From contig CAJZBQ010000044.1 in assembly GCA_914767885.1 (NCBI GenBank), positions 310,001 through 374,000 of the forward strand: a stretch of 64,000 nucleotides of DNA, given 5' to 3'. Both the position numbers and the translations under genes were made by a program. Shown piece by piece: positions 1-11,715 of the stretch. Origin of the DNA: Blepharisma stoltei. Its lineage: Eukaryota > Ciliophora > Heterotrichea > Heterotrichida > Blepharismidae. The notes beneath the pieces are model-generated. The model saw only the letters and a program-made list of their open reading frames with translations. It searched no databases and was not told the origin of the DNA. Position 1 is the first letter of the stretch, and every line of letters starts with the position of its first letter.

Positions 1-637
1 CATAAAGTGCTTATACACTCATTTTTTAATAAAATCAAATTTTACACAAAAGAAAGCATCTAATTCATTCTTCTTAGATATCTAATAGCCTATCAATTGC
101 TGATATTAAATCTCTTTCTTGTATATCTTAGAAATTCTTTGGTGACCCTTTTTAGTCAAAATTTAAATTCATCCATCATCCTGAAAGAAGCATAAAACTG
201 CAAAAATTCAAATTCTACAACGAAGCAAAGAAGATGCTTCTTAGGGAAATATACTTAATATTTTCTTAATAATTGCTAGAAATTTTAACCAAAAAACCTG
301 CTCTATTCATATAAAATTTTAATTGTGCCCTTATGCATAAATATACATCAATAAAACATTGAAAATCACTAATATATGCTATGGTTCAAATATTTCCACT
401 CTTTATAGCCAATTTCATCAGAAACAGTCTTTTACTAGTTCCCGATTATATCTAATAACCTCATTATGATTTTGAAACATTTAAAATTAAATATGAAAAA
501 ACTCGATTTTTCCTGCAAAGATAAAAATATTAAAAATAGTTTTTTAATCAAGGAACTTCTTCACATAATCATAAGAAAGCAGAGATTCTGTTTTAGGTTC
601 CTTCTTCAATTGATTTCTTATTAAAAAAATATATAAG

Positions 638-1090
638 ATGGTAAATATAATAAAAATGAAAGCTTATCGATGCAGCTACGAAGGCTGTAACCAGACATAC
701 TCAAATAAGTACAATCTCAGACGTCACGTATCAATAAATCACTATAAAGTTCGATTTACATGTCAAATTTGTGACAGAAAACTCTCATCAGCGCAAGGAT
801 TAAGGGATCACGTCTATTGCCACACAGGCGAGAAACCCTACGCTTGTAAGTTTCCAGGATGCACCAAAAAATATCGGCAAGGAAGTCAATTATCGGTACA
901 TAAGAGAAAACATGCTAAACAACTTGGATTGAAAGATTCAGATTTTGCAGAATTAAAGGTATTTTTTATGTAGTTAACTTGACTTATAAAAGATGAGATT
1001 CCAAAGATTTATCAAGTACCAACCAGTCCATTTGCAATTTCTAATGTCATTTTGCCACCATTGAGGGCATTTTTCGACATAAAAGTTTAA
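638..1090 (+). CDS. C2H2 zinc finger protein (one 15-nt intron)
   Basis: Three C2H2-type fingers are visible: CSYEGC..H, CQIC..H and CKFPGC..H, the last preceded by the classic linker HTGEKPY. It is probably a nucleic-acid-binding nuclear protein; the target is unknown. A 15-nt GT-AG intron (959-973) interrupts codon reading after ELK; removing it extends the protein by about 38 residues, including one TGA read as Trp, to TAA at 1088. The true start may be the second ATG at 656, directly before the first finger. It is a paralogue of the gene at 47605: both share S-N/S-K-Y-N-L-R/K-R-H in finger 1 and K-x-SSAQ-x-L-x-x-H in finger 2. Fold and family are clear; function is inference. Confidence 0.8.
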
Positions 1091-1937
1091 TTTCATAATA
1101 TAATCATCATAACTAAAGACCTTAAAAAGTAATACCATTAATAAGAATGATTTTTCTTGAGAGCTGAATTTATTAAAATATTTTACCAGGGTTAAGAGCG
1201 GCTTACAAATAAGAAAATTTGACAAAATTAATTTACAGAATTTTTAAAAATTCGTATAAAATCCTCAAGCAAGGCCATAGAGTTGCAAATTCTGTTTTGA
1301 AAATTGTTAATTTGTAATAGGATATAATATTTTGAAATTGCTTTTAGAATTAATTAAAAATCATTGATTTTTAAGGTTTCGGTATCGAGTCATAGCCAGG
1401 AGCCAAACTCATTGCACCTCTTCTGATAAAATATTTAATATCTAATTGACTTATAATATTTTGGTAGAAATATTGATGTTTTTATGCTATTTTTGCCTAT
1501 TCTTATATTTATTTGATTTTGATGCTTTCGTACAGGTATTATAGAGAAAAGACAAATTATTTCTAACGTAATAATTTCATTTTAAAATTTGGCAGTTTCA
1601 TTTTTGGCATTTTAGTTAAATTTTTTCTATACTTCAATAATGTACGATTAGTGAGCAGGTTCAATAATGAAGATTTCTTATAATAATACTATTTTCAAAG
1701 TATACCTTATAAATCAGTTTAGGAATATAACGTTTAACCATGCCCATTAAGTAATATTATAGTCATAAAATTATAAATAGTCTCCTCATTCGTTTACGCT
1801 CATAAATTATATAGCTATAGTAATTCTTCAACTCATATGCTATCTAAGGCTATTTTACCAAACCTACTGTTTCTTAAACCAATTTTTGATTTCACTTAGA
1901 ATCTAATCTTTAGCAATAATTTTTTAAAATTAATTTT
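1091..1937. other. AT-rich intergenic stretch
   Basis: No convincing coding frame, intron pattern, palindrome or known repeat end was seen. It separates the 3' ends of the convergent zinc finger and pseudouridine synthase genes. Confidence 0.5.
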
Positions 1938-2918
1938 TTAATCCTCAATCTCCGCCCATAGAGGCAGAGGTACTCTGAAATCTAAATTTTGTGTAAGCTT
2001 ATATCTAAATGCATGCAGTCAAATTTCAAGCTGTTTCTGGTTCTTTTTCGATCCTTGAAACTCATCATTTAACTGATCATTTTGCACCCACTCGGCATTC
2101 GCTTGATTTATAGCCTCTCCTCCATAGCAAACATCATTAGCAATAGGGTATCCTAAATGCATCAAATGTACCCTTATTTGATGCGTTCTTCCAGTAAATG
2201 GTCTACAGTATACAACAGTTTGATTTGAGGCAGGATCAAATCCTTTCTTCTTAAAATATGTGCGGCTTGCTTTTCCTGTCTCATCCACTTGATAAATCCC
2301 TTCTTTATGGCTTTTACATGAGATTCCAGCATCTACTTCTGTTTCACTATAAGGGAAATTTCCTTTTACTCTTGCCACATATCATTTTTCTGTTGTGTGA
2401 GTTTTTAATAAATTAGTTAAATTTTTTGCCATTTGAGCATTTTTTGCCATTATTACAGTTCCTGAAGTCACTCGGTCAAGCCGGTGTATTAAATTTAGAT
2501 TTTTATAGCCAAAATCATTCTCAAGTATCGAGACAAGTGTATTTTTATTGTACATTCCAGTAGGATGGCAAGGGATTGAAGGTGGTTTATTTACAACTAA
2601 AATATTGGGGAGATCAGCACAGATTGCAATTGGAATATCAAGTACAAGAGGCTCTCGCCGAATTGTCTTATGAGTAATACAATCCCCGTTCTTGACTATG
2701 TAATTATGCTCAACTGTAAGGCCATTGACTAATATTGAACCATTCACAATTGCATTGAAATAATATTGCTCGTCAAAGGCTTTGAAATCTTTTGTAAAAA
2801 TGTCTAATATTGGTTTGTTTTGTCACCTTTCTTTGCAGTATGTTGTATAAACGTATTCATATGGCTTGATGTATCGAAACCCGATGCCTCCTATTTCGAC
2901 ATGCTCGTATCCAGTCAT
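1938..2918 (-). CDS. RluA-family pseudouridine synthase (PUS9/RPUSD2-like)
   Basis: Isomerises uridine to pseudouridine in RNA. The family signature HRLDRVTSG, carrying the catalytic Asp, is clear, and PFTGRTHQIRVH marks the conserved C-terminal core motif. The N-terminal stretch GYEHVEIGGIGFRYIKPY and an S4-like segment (SILVNGLTVEHNYIVKNGD) resemble eukaryotic PUS9/RIB2/RPUSD2 proteins that modify tRNA position 32. The frame is continuous only if TGA is Trp: near 2820 (KERWQNK), at 2379-2381 (TEKWYVARV) and at 2019-2021, after which it continues to TAA at 1938. The start ATG at 2918 gives about 326 residues. Substrate assignment is by resemblance only. Confidence 0.85.
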
Positions 2919-2995
2919 GCTAAATATTTAATAAGATAGATCAATATTAATTTTATTAAGGCAAAGTAAAAGCTTATCACTGCAAACCCCAAGAT

Positions 2996-3312
2996 TAATT
3001 CCTCCTTTTAAATTGACACAAAATATACAATTTTTGATTATTTTAGCCCCTTTAAATTGGAACAAAATTTTGTTTTTTTAACAAGAAAATTTTATAGATA
3101 ACAAACTATTTTTACGATCTAATTTAAATAGCATTTAGAATTTTTATTTTACAGTTTAGCACTTAATAGAATAAAATTTTAAAAATTAATTTTTCATAAA
3201 AATAAATTAAAATTCAGGGCATTGCGTTCAATTATTTTTTTTTTTTTTTTAAAAATTCTTTAAATTAACCCTTTAAATTTGACAGATTTTTTGTTCCAAT
3301 TCAGAGGTAGAG
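2996..3312. mobile_element. Family B MITE-like IES (copy B1)
   Basis: The ends are imperfect inverted repeats of the type CCTCCTTTTAAATTG ... CCAATTCAGAGG next to TA dinucleotides. The same terminal motif flanks the IES that splits the CLC gene at 49838. This copy is intergenic, so the boundaries cannot be checked against a reading frame. Confidence 0.5.
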
Positions 3313-3434
3313 TAAATTATAGATAAGTCAGAATTATTATTTATAATAAGCAAATTCTAAGCTTATCTAATTATAAGATCTAAATTACTACTTAAATTAT
3401 AAAACAAAATATTAAGTTTGATGCTTATCTTCAT

Positions 3435-4508
3435 TTAACCCACTTTTGACTCTCTTACCCTAGATTTTATTTGTCTTTTCGGAGGATTCATGATCTCATT
3501 TATCTTACGATAAAGTTCAGTATTTTCCTTTCTCACTTCTTCAATACTTATTGCAAGAATATTTTTTTCCTCAATTATCTGATTTACCCTGCTCATGCTT
3601 GTTTTCATATTCTCCACCTCTGCTTCAAGCCTGACATTTTCTCCGTTTAAATAATCAATTCTATCATTCAGCACTTTTACAGTCTCATTCTGCATTTTTC
3701 TTTCAGATTCCAAAGGTTTCTGCACATAATCTCCCACCCCTAAAGTATTTGACAATCTTTCGATTTCTTCTTCTCTATGTGCAGTCAGAACTTTATATCT
3801 CTGCAGTTCATCTTCCAGCCTATTTTTATTATTATACAGTTCTTCAAGTTCTTCTTGATATTTCTTAGCTCGATCGTCAGCTTTTCTCAATTCTTCAGCC
3901 CAGTCTTCATTAACCCTTTGAAATTGGCTCACAATTTCTCCGCTTCCTAATTCTCTTTCAATTTCAAACCCTTGGACTCTTCTCATTACATTTCTTTCGC
4001 TTGGTGGCAAATTGGCATTTTTTATGCCTTTTTCAAAGCTTGACAAATAAGTTTTCGATAAAAGCAAATCCACTTTGTTTTTGAGCTGCTCTTTGTCGTT
4101 TTCAAGATTTGCAATGGTGTCGCGAGTGTGCTCTATTAAATACCGCATATCTGAGATTTCACCTTCAAGTTTCCTGGTGTTTGCCCGCCAAGCTTCTTCT
4201 TTTGCGTTGAATTGTTCTTTGGTTTTCATGAGCTCGATGTGAAGGTCGTTTTTCTCTTTATTTAAACGGACAACTTCTCGCTGAAGGGGGGATTTAGAGA
4301 ATTCTGTTTCTTTTGAACGCTTGGAGAGCTGCTCATTTTCTTGCTTTAGAGATTGGCAATCGTCTTTTAATTTTACCAAATCATTTAGTAAGGCTTCAAC
4401 AAGTGCAACTGATTGAGGAGCGAGAGGATGGCAGTAATGAAGGGCGTCCAGGCGATTTTTTAGAGCTGGTTAGATCTTACTTTGGAATTTTTTCTCAGCT
4501 ATGTCCAT
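3435..4508 (-). CDS. CEP135/Bld10-like centriolar coiled-coil protein
   Basis: The N-terminus reads MDIAEKKFQTLKNRLDALHY..PLAPQSVALVEALLNDLV, matching the conserved head of CEP135/Bld10/TSGA10 proteins (a KxxLRKRLDxLGYxxxLxxxxLPLVEKLFxDLV-type pattern), followed by LxxENxxLxxELxxLK-like coiled coil to the end. Such proteins act at the basal body cartwheel. A 15-nt GT-AG intron (4466-4480) lies after codon 9 and joins the head to the coiled coil; without it the conserved head is missed. The product is about 350 residues, far shorter than animal CEP135 (about 1140) or algal Bld10. A possible 16-nt intron (GTAAGAG...AAAG) near the stop would change only the last residues. The head match is good; orthology is inference. 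Confidence 0.7.
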
Positions 4509-4954
4509 TTAAATAGTTTTGTGTGTATGAAAAAATTAACAAAACTACTGTAAAAAGTACAGTTTTATGTTTTTGATAATTATATATCTCTGCATATTCC
4601 AAATATAGCCCCTGATTGCTTTTAGCTTGACTTGATTAATATTCCAACTATTGAAGTTGGCAAGATTAGAAAGAAGTCTCAGGCTAAAAGATCTATTTGA
4701 AAGGTCAAGTATTGTCTAGTGTAAGCTAAAAGCGATTCTTGGCAATAGATAAAAACTTATCTTTGATTTAAATACGCTTTTATTTTATCATCAGTTTTAA
4801 TTTTCCTTGCATAATTTTTGCTTCAAAATTTATATTACATCGATGAAATTGTTAAAAATTGATTTGAAATGCGCTCTTATAAAATAGTTCGAGAAATCAA
4901 TTTATGCGACTAAAATAAACATTATAATTTTAATGATATCACGTACAATAATAA

Positions 4955-5617
4955 ATGGTGGCCTTATTACTTCTCCAACTAACAGTAGTGTCCGCCAATT
5001 TTGCGTTTCTTTTTGACTCAGACTATGACTACTACCTTTTTGTGGTGGAGTGGAAGCCTAGTCAATGCTACTCAAGGAAATGCCCTGTTGATTACCTCAA
5101 TAGCAACTTCAATATACATGGACTCTGGCCTGAGAGATGGTCAGGAACTTACCCAGAAAGCTGTGGAAGTGATTATTCATTTGAAATCTCTGAAGAGACC
5201 TCAGAATCCTTAATGTCTTATTGGCTCTCATACAATGGAGACCAAAAGGTGTTTTGGGAGCATGAATGGACAAAGCATGGAACCTGTGTTACCCCAGCAA
5301 TTACTTGCAATACCTATTTTGAATTGGGAGTGCAGATGTACGAGGACTTGAAAATTCTTGAAACCTTACAAAGCAAAGGGGTTATCCCAAGTAATGCAGT
5401 TGAGGTAAATAGAACTGCTGTCCAGACTGCATTTAGCAATACAATTGATCTTTTATGCTTAACATACAGTAAGAAGCAATATCTCTCAACGCTTAGGTTT
5501 TGCTATGATAAGGATTTCAAAAAAATAGACTGCAAAGGATCTAACAGCTGTAAGGCAACTTTTTGGTTCCCTCTTGCTGAGCAAGCCAACTTAATAAACT
5601 CGGTCTTCTCTGAGTAG
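4955..5617 (+). CDS. Secreted ribonuclease T2
   Basis: Endoribonuclease cleaving RNA through 2',3'-cyclic phosphates, usually in lysosome or outside the cell. Both catalytic segments are present: CAS I FNIHGLWP (about residue 53) and CAS II WEHEWTKHGTC (about residue 100), supplying the catalytic histidines. The first 14 residues (MVALLLLQLTVVSA) form a signal peptide. Several cysteine pairs fit the family's disulphides. Length (220 aa) is normal for RNase T2. No intron is needed. A second overlapping frame at 5001 is a shadow. Confidence 0.95.
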   Translation: MVALLLLQLTVVSANFAFLFDSDYDYYLFVVEWKPSQCYSRKCPVDYLNSNFNIHGLWPERWSGTYPESCGSDYSFEISEETSESLMSYWLSYNGDQKVFWEHEWTKHGTCVTPAITCNTYFELGVQMYEDLKILETLQSKGVIPSNAVEVNRTAVQTAFSNTIDLLCLTYSKKQYLSTLRFCYDKDFKKIDCKGSNSCKATFWFPLAEQANLINSVFSE

Positions 5618-6008
5618 ATAAAAAATTAAGCATGATTTATCAAGACTAATATATTTAATTTCAAATAATCAAAATTAAATTAGGTTGTTTCAAATTTTGA
5701 TTATTAGTAAATTTAATTTGCTACTGTGAGTAAATGAAAGGCCTTAATGATATTTTTGCATTTTAATAAATTATAATGCTTAAAATTCCTTATTTGATAT
5801 AAAGTGATTTTTGCCTAATTTCGAAGATATAATAAGCATAAAGCTTGTCTATTTGTGCAATATAAATAATTTATAGATTTAAGGATTTTGCTATAATTCA
5901 CAAAAAATATTTAGAAATCTTACTGACTCATGACTTTACGCTCTCTTTTATTTTGAATATTTCCAAAAATTTGCTGTTAAACATCAGCATATGAATATCA
6001 AAAATATG
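5618..6008. other. AT-rich intergenic stretch
   Basis: Nothing recognisable; low-complexity AT-rich DNA downstream of the RNase T2 gene. Confidence 0.5.
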
Positions 6009-6173
6009 TATAAGGTTTTCCCCTATATAGCCCTGTAAGGGCTGTGGATTCTGTCCGGAATCCTTTGGTTGGTGGAATCAACTCAGTATCCAACTCACTT
6101 GTTGGTTCCACCAATCAAAGGATCCCGGCAGAATCCACAGCCCTTACAGGGCTATATAGAGGAAAACCCTATA
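6009..6173. repeat. Fold-back palindrome, family P1
   Basis: Two arms of about 60-70 bp pair with few mismatches. They run inward from TATAAGGTTTTCCCC through AGCCCTGTAAGGGCTG and a CCACCAA/TTGGTGG core. The outer ends are TA dinucleotides. The palindrome inside the NBR1 gene (59572-59742) has the same arm sequence, so this is a dispersed family and this copy is probably an intergenic IES. Confidence 0.8.
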
Positions 6174-6430
6174 TTTAATTTTATATTAAAATCTTGACGC
6201 TAAGCTTTTAGGCATGCTTATGTAAAATAGTTTTTCAAGTGAATCTATAATATAATATGCTTATAATATGAATGCCATGCAATCCCATTCCCAGCAAAAT
6301 GGATTTTATTAAATGATCTGATAATTCGATAATTGAATAAAGTATCGTTTATGTAAGATGAATTTTTATAAAACAATGGATTATAATATTAGAGTATGTA
6401 GTGCTTAAATCATATTGACCATTTTATTCT

Positions 6431-6712
6431 TATCTCCTTTTAAATTAACCAAAAAACTTTTTCTAATCAGAGAGGGCAATATTTTTAAAATAAATTAAGT
6501 TGACGTAATTTTTTTGTAGTTAAACAATTTAAGTTTTAGATAAATTCAGTATTATACTTAATCATTATAGCATATGTCTAATTAATTCTATAAAATCTTC
6601 TACAATTTGAATTGCTAAACCTAAATTTATATATTAAACTTTGATTTTATTATATTTGCAAATTTGTTTTTTTAAAATCCTGAAAATTTTTTGATAGTTT
6701 AAGAGGTTACAA
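6431..6712. mobile_element. Possible degenerate family B MITE
   Basis: A left end TCTCCTTTTAAATTAACC and a right end GATAGTTTAAGAGG, each near TA, resemble family B ends. The interior is plain AT-rich DNA. The match is weak. Confidence 0.3.
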
Positions 6713-6830
6713 AAATCTTAAAAGAGACTTAGCTATTTTTATATATTAAGAAAATAGTAACTAAAGAATCTTCATATATATATAAATAACTCTATTTCAA
6801 ATCACAAAAGATAAAACATAATAATCTGAT

Positions 6831-7297
6831 TTGCTTAGATTAGATTTAAGTCGTTCGCACATTGCAGGGCCGAGGATTAACACCTCTGCACGCTCATCGC
6901 TCCCTAGGAGCCCCGGCGGGCACCTCCTGGTTGCCGCAAACAAGGGATTCGCACAACCAGTCTTGACTTCCATGGCTTCTGGAGCCTAAGGACCAACCAC
7001 CTGAGTCGAAACTCAGAGTTTCTCGTTGGAAAAATGCCATCTCTTGAGTCCTGTTCAAGGGAGTTAGCCTCCACTCGGACTTTCGCCGATCTGGTCCTTT
7101 CCCATGGTTGTTCTGGAGGTAAAAGCCCAAGTCTCACGGATTAGCTCCATAGGGCCCGAGTAAAACCTAGCCCGATATACTCAAAGGGGTTCCAACCCCA
7201 TTCCACCTAAATTCCTGACACTGGACCGCTGCCTGCAGGTGTTGAAGAAATAGGGTCGAGAGGTCGGGTGGCACGTCGTCGCCATTTTTATGTATAT
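6831..7297. mobile_element. SINE-like retroelement R1 (13-bp target duplication)
   Basis: A GC-rich non-coding island is bounded by the exact direct repeat ATAATAATCTGAT at 6818-6830 and 7298-7310. The right end reads CGTCGTCGCCATTTTTATG, shared with element R3 at 18783-19661, so the two belong to one family with a common 3' domain. Short frames inside on the minus strand are spurious. Insertion with target duplication and a conserved 3' tail is typical of a non-LTR-mobilised element. Confidence 0.8.
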
Positions 7298-7310
7298 ATA
7301 ATAATCTGAT

Positions 7311-7601
7311 AATCATAACAAAAATACTGACTGATTTATAAATTTTCAGATTAAGATGTAGAATTTCTCAGCTTATAACTACTATCATGTACACTAATTT
7401 TGAGCATTTTTTAACGCAGAAACACGAAAATAATTGTAATAATTAAAAATTTAGCTAATTCTTAACGTTTTAATGTGACTTTATATTATAAAAAACCGTA
7501 AAAATATGAGTACCTTACTCCCTCATTATCTAATAAAAATTATTTGCCAAATATACCAAAATATTCAAATTTAAAAAGAATATGCCGATTTGGAAAATTT
7601 T
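7311..7601. other. AT-rich spacer
   Basis: No gene or repeat end recognised between R1 and MITE A1. Confidence 0.5.
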
Positions 7602-7988
7602 TAACTCCCCCCCCTCCGTGAGTGAACAAAAAAATTTTGTTCACTCACGGAGGGGGGTTATTTTTTTTTTTTTAAAAAAATTTATATATAAATTTTTTAT
7701 AAAAAATAATTTTTTTTTCGAAATTTAAAAAAATCCTAATTCGCAAAAATTGGAAAGCAAATATTAATTTAATTTATAAAATTTATGTTTTAAAAAGCAA
7801 TTCGTTTAAAATTAAACAGAATTAGCTCTAGATTTCATTATACTAATTATCATTTATATATCAAATTTTTTTTCCATAAAAAATTTTTCTATTAAAAAAA
7901 TTTTTGTTCACTCACGGAGGGTGAGTTTTTGGGCAAAAAATAGCGATTTTTCTAATGGGTTTTGTTCACTCACGGAGGGGGGGGAGTA
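7602..7988. mobile_element. Family A MITE copy A1 (BogoMITE-like)
   Basis: Flanked by TA (7602-7603 and 7987-7988), with ends CTCCCCCCCCTCCGTGAG and its complement. The left end is a hairpin of two facing copies of the CTCCGTGAGTGAACAAAA motif; the right end has two tandem copies about 60 bp apart. It lies just 16 bp upstream of the lipin start codon. Confidence 0.9.
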
Positions 7989-8003
7989 GTTTTTTCATAC
8001 CAA

Positions 8004-9546
8004 ATGCTAATCAAAATAAGTGTTCATTAACAAGGGAGACTTAGGAAAATTCTTCACAAATCTATCAAGCGCAATGTCAATGAATAAAGCAACTCTATCT
8101 GGTGCTTTAGACGTAATCGTCATTCAACATCCAGATGATTCCTTTCATGCTACTCCATTTCATGTTAGATTTGGTCGTCTAAAACTGTTGAAAAGCAGTG
8201 CAAAAACTATAAAGGTCTATATCAATGGAAAACAAACACACATTCGTATGAAGCTTGATGAAGAAGGAGAAGCCTATTTCGTTGAGCCTTCAGTAGGAGA
8301 AATTGAAGAAAATTTAAAATGCTCCCCAATTTCTAGCCCAAAGCTAATTAAAGGAGAAAAAACTGGCGACTCAAGCCCTATAAAGGTTGAAGAAAGCCTT
8401 GGGCCTGTACGAAAGAGTGGGGCATTTGAGCGATTAAGAGTCTCCAAGCTCTTTATAGGAGGACAAATTTTACCAATGCGAGGAGATGATTGTGAAGAAG
8501 TTGACCCAGGCGAAGACCTAGAACCATCCACTGATAATTATGAATCTGATGGAAACCAAGTCGATATCTCGCTTTGTGGAGATTTGGTAAAAAACCCTGA
8601 TACTGATTTAGAAGAAATTTTTATAAAGCATCGAATCCCATTCAGTGAATTCAAAACAAATCCATGAGCAGTCATAAATGATCCAAGACTTATGATAAAA
8701 ATTGACAATAAACTGTATGGAAAAGAAGAAGGGATCCCTCTAGTTCTAGCTTTGCTTATTTATAAACAATCTCTAAATGATGAAGAAAGCTACATTGTAG
8801 AATCACCTAAAAAGGAATTTGAAGTCCAAAGACCAGCTGATACTACAGTCTACAAAAAAAGTATTATGCTAGATTCTGATAGTCTTCGCTCATTGGGGCT
8901 AAAAGGAGGCAGCAATGATATTACATATATAGTAGAAAGTAAATTGCAAGGAATGCAATCAATTCAAGGAAAAATTTATTTGTGGGATTCTAGCTGTAAG
9001 ATTGTAATTTCTGATGTTGATGGGACAATCACAAAATCTGACGTACTTGGACAGTTGTTACCGATTATAGGAAAAGATTGGAGTCATCCAGGTGTTGTGA
9101 ATTTATATAATGATATTACAGCAAATGGGTATAAAATTCTTTATCTGTCTTCAAGGGCAATTGGGCAAGCTCCGAAAACAAAAGAATATTTGGCATCACT
9201 TAGAGAGAATAATCGTGGGCTACCAGAAGGCCCAGTTATATTATCCCCAGACCGTCTTTTTAAGTCATTTGTACGAGAAGTCATCAAGAGAGAACCACAA
9301 AATTTTAAGACCCCAGCACTAACAGAAGTTTTAACTCTTTTTCCAGAAGATGTCAACCCATTTTATGCAGGCTTTGGCAACCGTGATACAGATGCTATTG
9401 CATACAGAGCAGTTGGTATACCTATGGATAGGATTTTTATAATCAATCCAGTCGGAAAGATCTTTGTATTTGACAATTCCTATATAAATTCCTACCCAGA
9501 ACTCAATGCAGCAGTTTCCGAGAAGTTCCCTTTAATTGTGTGTTAA
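8004..9546 (+). CDS. Lipin-type phosphatidate phosphatase
   Basis: Converts phosphatidate to diacylglycerol in lipid synthesis. The N-terminal NLIP domain is marked by ATLSGALDVIVIQ and PFHVRFGRLKLL. The C-terminal HAD domain carries the catalytic DVDGT motif (residue about 330) and the GFGNRDTDAIAYR stretch. The two halves are joined by TGA read as Trp at 8665 (TNPWAVINDP, equivalent to the conserved W before the HAD half). The ATG at 8004 fits the family N-terminus (MLIKI...LGKFFTNL) only if a short intron is removed at about 8020-8038; a 19-nt GT-AG or an irregular 16-nt intron both keep frame, so the exact splice is unsure. The first ATG needing no intron is 8074. Confidence 0.88.
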
Positions 9547-9594
9547 TTAAACCAGATTACGATAACTCTTTTAAAAGTAAATTAGTATCCATAA

Positions 9595-10023
9595 ATGGCA
9601 GGCAAAAAAGGTGAGGCCAAGAAGACAGCGAAAGCAATCCGCAAAGGAGACAAACAACAAAAGCACAAGAGGGTAACAAGCGTGAGGTTCAGAAGACCAG
9701 ACACCAAAGTTGTATCACGAACCCCTAAATACGCCCGCAAGAGTCTTCCAGGCAAGACAAGACTGGACAAGTTCTCAACCATCACAATGCCACTCGCCAC
9801 TGAAAAGGCCTTAAAGACAATTGAGGATCACAATACTTTGGTTTTCTTAGCTCATCCTATGGCTAATAAGAAGCAAATTAAGGATGCAGCAGAGAAACTT
9901 TATAACATCAAGGTTGCCAAAGTCAACACTTTAATCAGGCCTGACGGGAAGAAAAAAGCTTTCATTAAAGTGTCACCTGAATACGAAGGCCTTGATATCG
10001 CAAACAAGATAGGCATTATCTAA
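9595..10023 (+). CDS. RPL23A: Ribosomal protein uL23 (RPL23A)
   Basis: Large-subunit ribosomal protein near the exit tunnel. A basic N-terminal tail ([18 protein letters not shown]) precedes the uL23 core; [17 protein letters not shown] and [19 protein letters not shown] are diagnostic. At 142 aa it has normal eukaryotic length. It starts only 48 bp after the lipin stop, which shows how compact the genome is where no IES intervenes. No intron. Confidence 0.95.
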   Translation: MAGKKGEAKKTAKAIRKGDKQQKHKRVTSVRFRRPDTKVVSRTPKYARKSLPGKTRLDKFSTITMPLATEKALKTIEDHNTLVFLAHPMANKKQIKDAAEKLYNIKVAKVNTLIRPDGKKKAFIKVSPEYEGLDIANKIGII

Positions 10024-10464
10024 TTTATAGAGTTATTTGGGCTTATATAAGTTTTACTGCTAATTTAAGAATAAATCAGCTGGATCTTGCTTTTTATATG
10101 ATCAGCTAGAGCATACTCCGACATATTTGATTGAACGAATCCATTGAAAATTTCTTAAAAATTGGGAAAATTAGCCCTGAATTTATAAATTCAAGCCATT
10201 TTCCTACCCACTTAAATCTAACTGCCTATCTTTGATAATAATTAATCTTAGAGGTATTGCAAGATAGCAATTGGCTCAATTAATAGGAATGAGTTAGCAA
10301 GACTACTTCCACAAGAATTCTTTTTGGTAGATTTTAGCATAGATATGACGTAGATAATAGAGTGTTTTCTGTTAAGTTGCTGCTTTAAATGAGCATTTCA
10401 ACGATCTTTGATTAAATTGCGTAGTCAATGTCTTAATATTCCTCACCATATCAACCATTAATAA
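10024..10464. other. Intergenic, no feature seen
   Basis: Probably holds the promoter of the ubiquitin-eL40 gene. No repeat ends or coding frame recognised. Confidence 0.5.
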
Positions 10465-10854
<390 letters not shown>

Positions 10855-11217
10855 ATTTCTCGTCTTTATCTTATTTTAGGCTAATTATAAAATTATGGGC
10901 TGATAAGGAGATTTCTTTGTAGAGCCAGTCTTTGTGATATAAGATTTTAACTGGATCTTTGATTTGAATTTTCTTTGTGATATAAATTTTTTTAAATCAT
11001 TATAAATGAATTACCAGACAGAAGAGTCAATTCTTTAGGCTTCGCTTATATGAAAAATAAGTCATGATAAAACATATAAGAAATTTGAAAAATAAAAGAA
11101 TATTTATTTTTCTTTATAGAGTTTGTGTGCCAGAGATTGAAAACTTAATTATTAAGTTTTAAATATAATAAAGATTAGCAATATATCAGAAAATTAAAAT
11201 GCACGTGATAATCTCTT
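10855..11217. other. Intergenic, no feature seen
   Basis: AT-rich spacer between the ubiquitin gene and MITE A2. Confidence 0.5.
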
Positions 11218-11597
11218 TGCTCCCCCCCTCCGTGAGTGAACAAAAAAATTTTGTTCACTCACGGAGGGTTAATTTTTTTTTTTTAAAAAAAATTATATAA
11301 ATTTTATAAAAAATATTTTTTTTCGAAATTTAAAAAAATCCTAATTCGCAAAAATTGGAAAGCAAATATTAATTTAATTTATAAAATTTATGTTTTTTAA
11401 AAAGCAATTCGTTTAAAATTAAACAGAATTAGCTCTAGATTTCATTATACTAATTATCATTTATATATCAATTTTTTTTCCATAAAAAAATTTTTCTATT
11501 AAAAAAATTTTTGTTTCACTCACGGAGGGTGAGTTTTTGGGCAAAAAATAGCGATTTTTCTAATGGTTTTGTTCACTCACGGAGGGGGGGGGAGTTA
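11218..11597. mobile_element. Family A MITE copy A2
   Basis: Hairpin end on the left, tandem end on the right, ending GGGGAGTTAG with TA at 11596. The left flank reads TTGCTCC instead of TTACTCC, so its left TA is mutated; as an intergenic copy it is under no reading-frame constraint. Internal sequence is nearly identical to A1. Confidence 0.9.
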
Positions 11598-11715
11598 GAA
11601 AGATTTTATTTTTCCTTTGTGATATGGCTATACTCTAAATTTGATAAAATAATTATTTTTTTAATTTAATTTCTTCAAAAATCTAAATGATGATAAATAA
11701 ATCTCAAAACAAAAA

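Noticed and set aside
6894..7137. Minus-strand frames in the GC-rich island R1
   Set aside because: Two overlapping frames with unnatural composition inside an element bounded by target duplications; non-coding repeat.
8020..8022. GTG as lipin start
   Set aside because: An ATG at 8004 with a short intron, or ATG 8074, is more credible; GTG starts are not expected here.
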